In this document: piece by piece, positions 53,980-61,599 of the stretch
Layout: every line of letters starts with the position of its first letter
How positions within the stretch are numbered: position 1 is the first letter of the stretch
Assembly (NCBI RefSeq): GCF_000961885.1
Contig: NZ_JZKH01000038.1
Coordinates: forward strand, 8,372 to 72,371
Direction: 5' to 3'
From: Streptomyces rubellomurinus
Lineage (GTDB): Bacteria > Actinomycetota > Actinomycetes > Streptomycetales > Streptomycetaceae
DNA: 64,000 nt
Notes under the pieces: generated by a model
The model's input: only the letters and a program-made list of their open reading frames with translations
What the model was told of the DNA's origin: nothing
The model's database searches: none
Translations under genes and position numbers: made by a program

Positions 53980-54933
53980 ATGACCGGAACTCCCAGCCGG
54001 GTGCGCCTCGGCTCCTCCGACCTGTCCGTCTTCCCGCTCTCCCTCGGCGGCAACGTCTTCGGCTGGACGGCCGACGAACAGCAGTCCTTCGCCGTCCTGG
54101 ACGCCTACACGGCCGCCGGCGGCAACTTCATCGACACCGCCGACGTCTACTCGGCCTGGGCCCCGGGCAACACCGGCGGCGAGTCCGAGACCGTCATCGG
54201 CGCCTGGCTGCGCAGCCGGGGCAACCGCGACGACGTGGTGATCGCCACCAAGGTCGGCATGCACCCCGAGGCGAGCGGCCTGAGCGCGGCCACCATCAAG
54301 GCCTCGGCCGAGGGTTCGCTGCGCCGCCTGGGCGTCGACCACATCGACCTCTACTACACCCACCGGGACGACGAGACCCCGGTCGAGGAGTTCGTGACGG
54401 CGCTGGACGAGCTCGTCCGGGAGGGCAAGGTCCGGGCCGTCGCCGCCTCCAACATCGGCGCCGAGCGCCTGGCCGAGGCGCTGGCCTTCGCCGAGCGCGA
54501 GGGCCTGGCCCCGTACGTGGCCGTCCAGCCGCACTACAACCTGGTCTCGCGCGCCACCTTCGAGGGCCCGCTGGCCGAGGTGGTCGCCGAGCACGGCCTG
54601 GCCACCGTCCCGTACTACGCGCTGGCCTCCGGCTTCCTGACCGGCAAGTACCGCCCGGGCGGCCCGGAGGTCCCGAGCGCCCGCGCCGAGGGCGCCGCCC
54701 GCTACCTGGCCGAGCCGCGCGGCCCCAAGGTGCTGGAGGCGCTGGACACCGTCGCCGCCGAGCACGGCGTCGAGGTCGCCACGGTCGCCCTGGCCTGGCT
54801 CGCCGCCCGCCCGACGGTGGCCGCCCCGATCGCCAGCGCCCGTACCGTCGACCAGCTGCCCCCGCTGCTGGCCGCCGCCGCGCTGGAGCTCACCCCGGCG
54901 CAGACCGCCCTGCTGGACGACGCCTCCGCGTAG
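53980..54933 (+). CDS. Aldo/keto reductase
   Basis: The 317-residue protein has the AKR catalytic tetrad in context: D and Y in NFIDTADVYS, K in VIATKVG and H in LYYTHRDD. The NADPH pocket end (GARTVDQLPPLL-like IASARTVDQL) is also present. It is the YajO/general-stress type with broad substrates. ATG 53980 is chosen by homology (MTGTPSRVRLGSSDL); the upstream part of the frame is low-complexity. The repeat at 53882-53919 lies in its promoter. Confidence 0.9.
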   Translation: MTGTPSRVRLGSSDLSVFPLSLGGNVFGWTADEQQSFAVLDAYTAAGGNFIDTADVYSAWAPGNTGGESETVIGAWLRSRGNRDDVVIATKVGMHPEASGLSAATIKASAEGSLRRLGVDHIDLYYTHRDDETPVEEFVTALDELVREGKVRAVAASNIGAERLAEALAFAEREGLAPYVAVQPHYNLVSRATFEGPLAEVVAEHGLATVPYYALASGFLTGKYRPGGPEVPSARAEGAARYLAEPRGPKVLEALDTVAAEHGVEVATVALAWLAARPTVAAPIASARTVDQLPPLLAAAALELTPAQTALLDDASA

Positions 54934-55005
54934 GGCCTCCCGAACGACGGCCGGGCCGCTCGCAGAAACGTTCCTGCCAGCGGCCCGAACCCGTTCACCC
55001 CCGCG

Positions 55006-55953
55006 CTACGGCCGCCCGAAGTGGGTCGGGTAGTAGCCCGGGTTGAGCGTGGATATCCGGACGGTCCTGCCCGGCCGGGGCGCCTCGACGAACGTGCCGC
55101 CGCCCAGGTAGATCCCCACGTGGTGGATCCCCGAGGCCCGGCCGCTGTCCGACCAGAACACCAGGTCGCCGCGGCGCAGCTGCCCCGCGCTGATCGGCGT
55201 GGTGGCCGCGTACTGGTCGTCGGCCACCCGCGGCAGGCTGATCCCGCTGCGCCGGTAGGCCTGCTGGACCAGCCCGGAACAGTCGTAGCCGGACGGGCCG
55301 TTGCCGCCCCAGACGTACGGCTTGCCCAGCTGGGCGAGCGCGTAGTCGATCGCCGCCTCGTTGCTCCCGGTGGACGCGCGGTCCTCGGCCGGCCGGGGGG
55401 CCTGCGGCGCCGGGCCGCCGCCGGACTGCCCGGTGCGGTTCAGGTAGACGTCGTAGTGACTGGTCCACCGCCACTCGCCCGAGCCGTTCTTGAACCAGTA
55501 CTTCGACCCGTCCCAGCCCTGCCGCAGCCCCCAGGAGGAGGCCGAGCCGTTGGACACCGGCGCGGCGCCGGAGTCGCCGGTGCGGCTCAGGTAGACGTCG
55601 CGGTGGCTGGTCCACCGCCACTCCCCCGCACCGTTCTTGAACCAGTACTTCGACCCGTCCCAGCCCTGCTTGCCGGCCGCGGCGTGCGCGGCCCCGGCCC
55701 CGGCCGTCAGACCGAGCGCACCGGCCCCGGCCAGCACGGTGGTGGCCAGGCAGGTGCCCCGCACCACCCGGTGTATTCGGCTGCCACCGGCCGACGCGGC
55801 GGGGCGGGCGGTGCGCGGCCGGGCCGCGCAGTTCGGGCAGCCGCAACCGGCGATCGCGGGGACGCTGCCGAAGCTCTCCTCGAAGCCGATCAGGCCGGAA
55901 CCGGCCCAGGCCTCGACGTCGGGCTCGGCGTACGCGCCGGTGGCTATCCTCAT
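55006..55953 (-). CDS. NlpC/P60 peptidoglycan hydrolase with two aromatic repeats
   Basis: The 315-residue protein has an unusual 62-residue N-terminus with CGCPNC (37-42), then a TM/signal segment (63-92), two near-identical 30-residue repeats (GWDGSKYWFKNG at 97-108 and 146-157, each ending DVYLxRTG) and a C-terminal NlpC/P60 domain (200-315). Catalytic C225 (YDCSGLVQQAY) and H278 (HHVGIYLGG) are present. It should cleave wall stem peptides outside the membrane; the repeats may bind wall polymers. It overlaps the SPFH gene by ATGA, so the two act together. Confidence 0.85.
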   Translation of the reverse strand: MRIATGAYAEPDVEAWAGSGLIGFEESFGSVPAIAGCGCPNCAARPRTARPAASAGGSRIHRVVRGTCLATTVLAGAGALGLTAGAGAAHAAAGKQGWDGSKYWFKNGAGEWRWTSHRDVYLSRTGDSGAAPVSNGSASSWGLRQGWDGSKYWFKNGSGEWRWTSHYDVYLNRTGQSGGGPAPQAPRPAEDRASTGSNEAAIDYALAQLGKPYVWGGNGPSGYDCSGLVQQAYRRSGISLPRVADDQYAATTPISAGQLRRGDLVFWSDSGRASGIHHVGIYLGGGTFVEAPRPGRTVRISTLNPGYYPTHFGRP

Positions 55954-57224
55954 GCGGGTCGTCCTTCCTTCCGCCCGGCCCGGGCGGCCGGGGGCGGTAC
56001 CGAGGCGGCCACTCCGGCCGGGGCGACGAAGGCGACCAGCAACTGCTCCATCAGCGCGCTGCGGGCAGCCTCGTCCAGTTCGTGGGCGGTGGCCCGCTCC
56101 AGCCGGCGCACGGCCAGCGCGGCCGCCTCAACCGCGTCGTCGACGAGCACCGTCCGCAGCCCGGCGTCCAGGTCGGCCAGCCGGCGACGGCGCATCGACT
56201 CGGCGACCTCGGGCGCGTAGTCCAGCGCGAGCGGCTGCGCCGAGTACACCTCCAGCCCGGCCGGGGCCGCCTCGGCGGCCAGCGCCCGGGTCAGCTCGTC
56301 GGCGAACCACTGCCCGTCGCGCAGCGCCGGCCCGGGGGCCGCGTTGCTGTCGCACGGCAGGGTGGACGCGGTGCGGGTGAGCACCGCCTGGACCTGCTCG
56401 CGCAGGTAGCCCTCGTGGTCCTCGATCGCCAGCAGCGCCCGCGCGGTGTCCTTGACCCGCCAGACGACCAGCAGCCGCACGACGATCGGCGTACCGGTCC
56501 GGTCGACCACCTTCACGGGCTCGCTGCGCCAGTGCCGCAGCCGCACGTCCACCCGGCGCCGGCGCAGCAGCGGGTTGACCCAGACCAGGCCGGTGCGGCG
56601 GACGGTGCCCCGGTAGCGGCCCCAGCGGGTCAGCACCCGGGTCTCGCCGCCCGCGTTGGCCAGCAGGCCGGCGAGCACGACCACCACGAGCAGGCCGGCC
56701 GCGCTCACCGCGGCGACCGACACGGCGTCCACCTCGGCCCGCCCAGCGGCCCGCACGGCACCGGTGCGCAGGTCGGGCAGCCGGTCCCAGTGCGGGATCA
56801 CGCCGGTGCGCAGCAGCACGTACAGCACGCCCGCCACGCCGAGCAGCACCGCCAGCAGGGCGACCCAGCCGGGCAGCGCGGTGGCGCGGTGCTCGCGCAG
56901 CGCCTGGTCCGCGCGCGGGGGGCGGCGCGAGGTGGCGGCGGCGGGCACGCCGACCGCACCGACCTCGGGCAGCTCGACGGTCTCCGGGGCGGCGGCCTCC
57001 AGCGGGTCGCGCGGGTCCACCGGGCTCGCCGCGGACGGGACCGGCACGACCGCCAACGGGGTGGTCGCCGGCCCGCCGTCGACCGGGCCGACCGGCTTGC
57101 CGGTCTTCGCGGTCGCGGCTCTGGCCAGCGGGCTCGCGCCCGAGGCGGAACGTTCCGGCAGTACGGGCGGAAGCGTCTTGGGCAGGTGGTCGGGTCGCTG
57201 CGAAGAATCGCGGGTGACGTCCAT
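55950..57224 (-). CDS. SPFH/band-7 (flotillin-like) membrane protein
   Basis: The 424-residue protein has a Pro/Ala-rich N-terminus (1-110), two TM helices (about 118-138 and 168-190) and an SPFH domain (about 195-350; RVLTRWGRYRGTVRRTGLVW, VRLLVVWRVKDTARALLAIE). SPFH proteins build membrane microdomains and often anchor proteases or wall enzymes. GAGGA precedes ATG 57224. Coupling to the NlpC/P60 gene suggests it positions that hydrolase. Confidence 0.85.
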   Translation of the reverse strand: MDVTRDSSQRPDHLPKTLPPVLPERSASGASPLARAATAKTGKPVGPVDGGPATTPLAVVPVPSAASPVDPRDPLEAAAPETVELPEVGAVGVPAAATSRRPPRADQALREHRATALPGWVALLAVLLGVAGVLYVLLRTGVIPHWDRLPDLRTGAVRAAGRAEVDAVSVAAVSAAGLLVVVVLAGLLANAGGETRVLTRWGRYRGTVRRTGLVWVNPLLRRRRVDVRLRHWRSEPVKVVDRTGTPIVVRLLVVWRVKDTARALLAIEDHEGYLREQVQAVLTRTASTLPCDSNAAPGPALRDGQWFADELTRALAAEAAPAGLEVYSAQPLALDYAPEVAESMRRRRLADLDAGLRTVLVDDAVEAAALAVRRLERATAHELDEAARSALMEQLLVAFVAPAGVAASVPPPAARAGRKEGRPA

Positions 57225-57428
57225 GCACGGGTCCTCAGGGTCGGTGTGTCGCGCAACGGGCGGCCCGGATCTGACGGGCAGTGCCAGAGTCAGGCTAAGT
57301 TCATACGTCATCAAATGCGACATTTGAGCTGAGGTGTGTCGACATTTGCTGACGAATCATCCAAAGCCGGACCTGACGCGCAGGCACATGAACGGATGGT
57401 CGGGACAGTTCGGACGAGTCGGCGCTGG

Positions 57429-60400
57429 TCAGCGCCTTCTGCTGCCGGGTCCCCGGGCGAACACCCGGCGGGTGATCAGCCCGATCCCGGCGAGCACGAG
57501 CAGGACCCCGGCGAGCGCGGCGCGCCAACCGGACTCCCGGTGCGGCGCGGCGGCCGCCTGCTCATCGGCGGGCGGGGCCGCCTGCGGCCGCGCCGCTCCC
57601 CCGGCGGGTTCGTCCTCCCCCGCCTCCTCCGCCTGCCCGGCGGCCGGGGCCGAGGCCGAGGCAGTCGGGGACGGCGGAGCGGAGAGGACGGGCGCCGCCG
57701 ACACCGCCGGGGACGGCCCACCGCTCGGCTGCGGCGCAGCGGCCGAAGCGACACCGGAGCCCGAACGAGCCGCCGAGGCCGGGGCGGCGGTCGAGGCGGT
57801 CGGGCTCGGCGCCGCCGGAGCGACCACCGGGCTCGCCGACGCGGCCCCGGACGCCACGGCCGCCGCCGTCCGCGCCGCGTTCGGACCGACCGCCGCCGAC
57901 GCCGTGCCGCTCGGCGTTGCCACCAGCACCGGACGAACCGTCACCGGCGGCACCACGATCGGCACCACCCCCGGCACCGGCACCTCAGCCACCGCGCTCA
58001 CCGATGCACTCGGCGAAGGCACCGCACTCACCGATGCGCTCGGCGAAACCGCCGGGCTCGGCGAAGGCACCGCCGAGGCCGTGGCGCTCGGCGAAGCCAC
58101 TGGACCGGTCGGCACCGGCACCGGAGGAACCGTCACCGGCGGCACCACGATCGGCACCGCCACCGGCGGCACCACCCCCGGCACCGGAACCTCAGCCACC
58201 GCACTCGCCGACGCGCTCGGCGAGGCCACCGCGCTCGCGGACGCCACCGCCGAGGCCGTGGCACTCGGCGAAGCCACTGGACCGGTCGGCACCGGCACCG
58301 GAGGAACCGTCACCGGCGGCACCACGATCGGCACCACCCCCGGCGGCACCACCCCCGGCACCGGAACCTCAGCCACCGCACTCGCCGACGCGCTCGGCGA
58401 AGCCGAGGCCGTGACACTGGCAGTCGCAGTGGGCGTGACGGTGGGCGTGGGGCTCGGCGCCACCGGCCCGGCGGACGCCGAAGCGGACGCCGACGCCGTA
58501 GGCGTCGCCGCCCCCGGCCCCTCCGCGGCGACGCGGATCGCCACCGGGTTCGCCGAGCTCGCGTTCCCCGCCCGGTCGGTGGCCGTGACGACGAGCTGCT
58601 GCTCCCCGTCCGTCAGATCCCGGTTGGCGGTGCAGCTCCAGCTGCCGTCGAGCGCCGCCGCGGCCCCGCACAGCACCGTCGTCTGCGTCTGGTCCGACCC
58701 GCCCGCCCGGGCGGTGACCAGCACGTTCGCTCCGGGTTCGGCCTTCCCGGCGAGCTTGGGCCGACTGGTCCGGACGGTCTCGCCGGCGGCCGGGGAGGTG
58801 AGGACGGGCTTGTCCGGCGGGACGGTGTCGACGACCAGCGACGCCGTCTGCCCGGGGGTGTGGTTCCCGGCGGCGTCGACCGCGACCGGGGTGAGCAGGT
58901 GGCGCCCGTCCGCCAGGTTCTCGACCGGGAGGCAGGACCACTGGCCGTCCCCCCGCACGCCGGTGGTGCAGAGGTCGACGCCGGCGTTCTGGTCGGCGAC
59001 GGAGACGGTGCTGCCGGCCTCGCCGGTGCCGGTGAGGGAGAGCCCCGGGTCGTTGGTGTACTCGGGGAGGCTGAGCACGGGCGCGCTCGGCGGCGCCGTC
59101 TTGACCCGCACCCGGACGGCCTCGCCGCGCAGCACGACGCCACCGCTGGTGGTCTCGACCGGGCTGAGGGCGTGCGGCCCGGCGCCGAGCGCCGCGTCGG
59201 GGCGGCAGGACCAGTCGCCGCCGCGCCCGACCCGGGCCCTGCACACCGCCGTGTCGCCGTCCCGGACTTCGACGGTGGCGCCGGCGATGGCGCCCTCGCC
59301 GCGGATCTGCGGGCGGGCGTCGGAGAGCGTGCTGCCGTCGACGGGCTCGGCGATCTCGGGCCGGGCGGCGCCCACGGTGAGCTTGACCCGCTGGTCGGTG
59401 ACCTCCCCGGAGTCGGCGAAGCCGCCGGAGGGGACGAGTTGACTGGTGTCGCGGGCGATCCGCAGCCGGGCCCAGGTCTCGCCGCTGACCGCGCCGGGCG
59501 GGACGGTCCACTCCAGCGTCGCCGTGTCGGCGCCGGCCGGGATCTCGGTCTGGACCCGCTCGGCGGGGTCGAAGTGGCCGGTGTGGTCGAAGTCGATCCA
59601 GCCGGCCAGGGTCGCGGGCTGGTCGCCCACGGCCACCGGGACGGTGAGCCGGTAGTAGCGGCCGATGGCGGCCTCGGCGGGGAAGCTGATGGACGGGTCG
59701 GCGCCCTGGTACTCGCCGCGGCCGGGCTGCAGCCGGGGCGGGGGCGGGCTGGCGACGGGCCGGTCGAAGGGGCTGCGCCGCGCGGCGCCGTGGTCGAGCT
59801 GGACCAGCGGCTCGTCGCCGGGCCCGCCGGCGGCGGAGGCGGCCCGGGTGCGGTGGGCGGAGCCGGCGGCGTCCTGGCCGAGGAACAGGTCGGTGAGCAC
59901 GTGCGAGGCGTTGCCGTAGTCCTGCGGGGCGGTGCCGAGGTCCTCGTCGACGGTGACGGTGTAGGCCTGGCGCAGCGCGGGTGCGGCGGTGGTGCTGCCG
60001 GCCCGGGCGGTGGAGCGCTGCTCGACGCGGAACTCCGCGGTGCGGACCGTCCCGGCGAGTTCGAGGGTGCCCTCGGCGGCGGTGCCGGCCGTGGCGTCGC
60101 CGCTGCCGTCCGCCCCGGCAGGGGCGAGGCCGGTGGCGTCGACCTTCCAGCCGGGCCAGTCGGTGCGGCCGATCAGGGTGGGGGCGGCGGGCGAGCCGCC
60201 GGTGAGGGTCAGCCGGGCCGCGGTGCTGGTGGTGCCGGACTTCCCGGTGGCGAGCGCGGCGAGCCCGCTGAGGTGCAGCCGGGGGTTGCGGACCGGCCGG
60301 GAGAAGGTCACCCGGAGCGTTCCGACCTGCTGCCAGGAGCCGTCCGTCCGCGGGCCGTCCGCGGCGACGGCGAAGACCTGCGCGGGATCTCCGGCGCGCA

Positions 60401-60659
60401 TGCCGTCCGCGTACGCCGTGGCCGCGCGCCCCCCGCCGGGCCGGTCGGCGAGTTCCCCGGCCGAGGCGGTGACGGCGGTGCCGGCGGTGCCGGTGAAGTC
60501 GAGTTGGACGGCGAGGCCCGAGGGCAGGACGGCCCGGTGCTCCCCCGACCAGGCGTCGGGGGACTGCTGGGCCACCGAGAGCGGGGCGTTCCAGCCGGTC
60601 AGCAGCCCGGCCGTGAGGACGGCGAGGGCGGCAGCTGTGCGGGGGAACTGTCGGCTCAT
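57429..60659 (-). CDS. Large repeat-rich surface protein with GEVED and Ig-like domains
   Basis: The 1076-residue protein has a signal peptide (1-30), an adhesin-like beta domain (30-330), a GEVED domain (about 335-430; AGWIDFDHTGHFDPAERVQT and ARLRIARDTSQLVPSGGFAD), three Ig-like repeats (about 430-700; each with SAPVLSLP- or DKPVLTSP-type starts and WSC endings), a Pro/Val/Ala/Ser stalk (700-1000) with three copies of a 40-50-residue unit, and a C-terminal TM helix with RRR tail. No LPxTG motif is seen, so it is probably membrane-anchored through its C-terminus. AAGGAGAG precedes ATG 60659. The role is adhesion or wall structure by inference. Confidence 0.8.
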   Translation of the reverse strand: MSRQFPRTAAALAVLTAGLLTGWNAPLSVAQQSPDAWSGEHRAVLPSGLAVQLDFTGTAGTAVTASAGELADRPGGGRAATAYADGMRAGDPAQVFAVAADGPRTDGSWQQVGTLRVTFSRPVRNPRLHLSGLAALATGKSGTTSTAARLTLTGGSPAAPTLIGRTDWPGWKVDATGLAPAGADGSGDATAGTAAEGTLELAGTVRTAEFRVEQRSTARAGSTTAAPALRQAYTVTVDEDLGTAPQDYGNASHVLTDLFLGQDAAGSAHRTRAASAAGGPGDEPLVQLDHGAARRSPFDRPVASPPPPRLQPGRGEYQGADPSISFPAEAAIGRYYRLTVPVAVGDQPATLAGWIDFDHTGHFDPAERVQTEIPAGADTATLEWTVPPGAVSGETWARLRIARDTSQLVPSGGFADSGEVTDQRVKLTVGAARPEIAEPVDGSTLSDARPQIRGEGAIAGATVEVRDGDTAVCRARVGRGGDWSCRPDAALGAGPHALSPVETTSGGVVLRGEAVRVRVKTAPPSAPVLSLPEYTNDPGLSLTGTGEAGSTVSVADQNAGVDLCTTGVRGDGQWSCLPVENLADGRHLLTPVAVDAAGNHTPGQTASLVVDTVPPDKPVLTSPAAGETVRTSRPKLAGKAEPGANVLVTARAGGSDQTQTTVLCGAAAALDGSWSCTANRDLTDGEQQLVVTATDRAGNASSANPVAIRVAAEGPGAATPTASASASASAGPVAPSPTPTVTPTATASVTASASPSASASAVAEVPVPGVVPPGVVPIVVPPVTVPPVPVPTGPVASPSATASAVASASAVASPSASASAVAEVPVPGVVPPVAVPIVVPPVTVPPVPVPTGPVASPSATASAVPSPSPAVSPSASVSAVPSPSASVSAVAEVPVPGVVPIVVPPVTVRPVLVATPSGTASAAVGPNAARTAAAVASGAASASPVVAPAAPSPTASTAAPASAARSGSGVASAAAPQPSGGPSPAVSAAPVLSAPPSPTASASAPAAGQAEEAGEDEPAGGAARPQAAPPADEQAAAAPHRESGWRAALAGVLLVLAGIGLITRRVFARGPGSRRR
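57930..58400 (-). repeat. Tandem repeats coding the stalk of the surface protein
   Basis: Three long copies share ACCGTCACCGGCGGCACC and ATCGGCACC blocks, coding units with VPVPGVVP, VPIVVPPVTV and PVASPSATASAV. Copies are nearly identical at DNA level, so length variation by recombination is likely. Boundaries are approximate. Confidence 0.75.
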
Positions 60660-60934
60660 CCGGCTCTCCTTCGCGGTCGGCTGCCGGGGTGCCGGGCAGT
60701 CTGGGCACAAGATCTGACAAAACGGAATCACGATCCGGAGCCGGTCATACTGCGACACCTGCGCTTTTGCCCGGGTCCCACCCGTTCGGCGGCGATCCGG
60801 GCGGCAGGACGGGATGTACCCGAAACAGCCGCATTTCATCCATTAGGCGGCAATCGACCGCCGCTCGAACGGCCGAGGGGAACGGGCCGGGAACGCCCCG
60901 GGAACGAAACGGCCCGGGACGGAACGGAGAACGA

Positions 60935-60967
60935 AAGAAGCCCCCGGCCGATGGCCGGGGGCTTCTT
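60935..60967 (-). terminator. Terminator of the tRNA-Arg pair
   Basis: AAGAAGCCCCCGGCC (60935-60949) pairs perfectly with 60953-60967 around GAT. On the minus strand it is followed by TTCG/TTCT-rich sequence. The rest of 60660-60934 is the promoter region of the surface-protein gene; I see no gene in it. Confidence 0.8.
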
Positions 60968-60969
60968 GC

Positions 60970-61045
60970 TGGTGCGCTCAGCAGGATTCGAACCTGCAAC
61001 CTCTTGATCCGTAGTCAAGTGCTCTATCCGTTGAGCTATGAGCGC
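60970..61045 (-). tRNA. tRNA-Arg (anticodon ACG), copy 1
   Basis: The minus strand reads GCGCTCATAGCTCAACGG... with acceptor GCGCTCA/TGAGCGC, anticodon loop CTACGGA (ACG) and T-arm TGCAG-GTTCGAAT-CTGCT-type. Discriminator A and CCA (60970-60972) are encoded. It is the substrate of TadA. Confidence 0.97.
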
Positions 61046-61077
61046 AAGGAACGGGCGAACCCGATCTTGCGGAGTTT

Positions 61078-61153
61078 TGGTGCGCTCAGCAGGATTCGAA
61101 CCTGCAACCTCTTGATCCGTAGTCAAGTGCTCTATCCGTTGAGCTATGAGCGC
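61078..61153 (-). tRNA. tRNA-Arg (anticodon ACG), copy 2
   Basis: The 76 bases including CCA are identical to copy 1, 108 bp away. The two are probably cotranscribed. Confidence 0.97.
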
Positions 61154-61286
61154 TCGCCCTGGTGAACGTTGTCTCCGGGGCGGTGCGAGGACAACATTAC
61201 ATGACCTGCGACGTGGGACGAAATCGATTGCTCCGGGGCCGGAGGACCGCCCCGCGGACCCGGGGCCGCGACCGGGTCCGGACATG

Positions 61287-61326
61287 CGAGGAGCCCCGCC
61301 GACAAGATCGTCGACGGGGCTCCTCG
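61287..61326 (-). terminator. Terminator of tRNA-Ser(GCT)
   Basis: CGAGGAGCCCCG (61287-61298) pairs perfectly with 61315-61326, with an inner GAC/GTC pairing. It lies directly 3' of the minus-strand tRNA. Confidence 0.8.
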
Positions 61327-61328
61327 GC

Positions 61329-61422
61329 TGGCGGAGGCTGAGGGATTTGAACCCTCGATCAGGAATAACCCCGAAACCGCATTAGCAGTGCGGCGCCATA
61401 GACCGGACTAGGCGAAGCCTCC
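61329..61422 (-). tRNA. tRNA-Ser (anticodon GCT)
   Basis: The minus strand reads GGAGGCTTCGCCTAGTCCGG... with acceptor GGAGGCT/AGCCTCC, anticodon loop CTGCTAA (GCT), a long variable arm and T-arm GAGGG-TTCAAAT-CCCTC. Discriminator G and CCA (61329-61331) are encoded. Confidence 0.96.
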
Positions 61423-61599
61423 CCACAGGGACCGTACCCGCGCGAGCGGGCCCGTTCCGTGTGTCAGTGATGATGCCACAACCCGGGGGCTCGGCACCAA
61501 CCACCGCCCACGTTACTAGGCGGGTCCTCCCCGCCGCAAAGAAGAATGAGATACTGCCGTCTCCGGAGGAGCTGCCCTGAGCCGAGGAGACCTGTCGAC

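Noticed and set aside
57334..61007. Long plus-strand open frames opposite the surface protein
   Set aside because: High GC and repeats keep these frames open. The minus strand has signal peptide, GEVED and Ig-like domains and a good ribosome-binding site.
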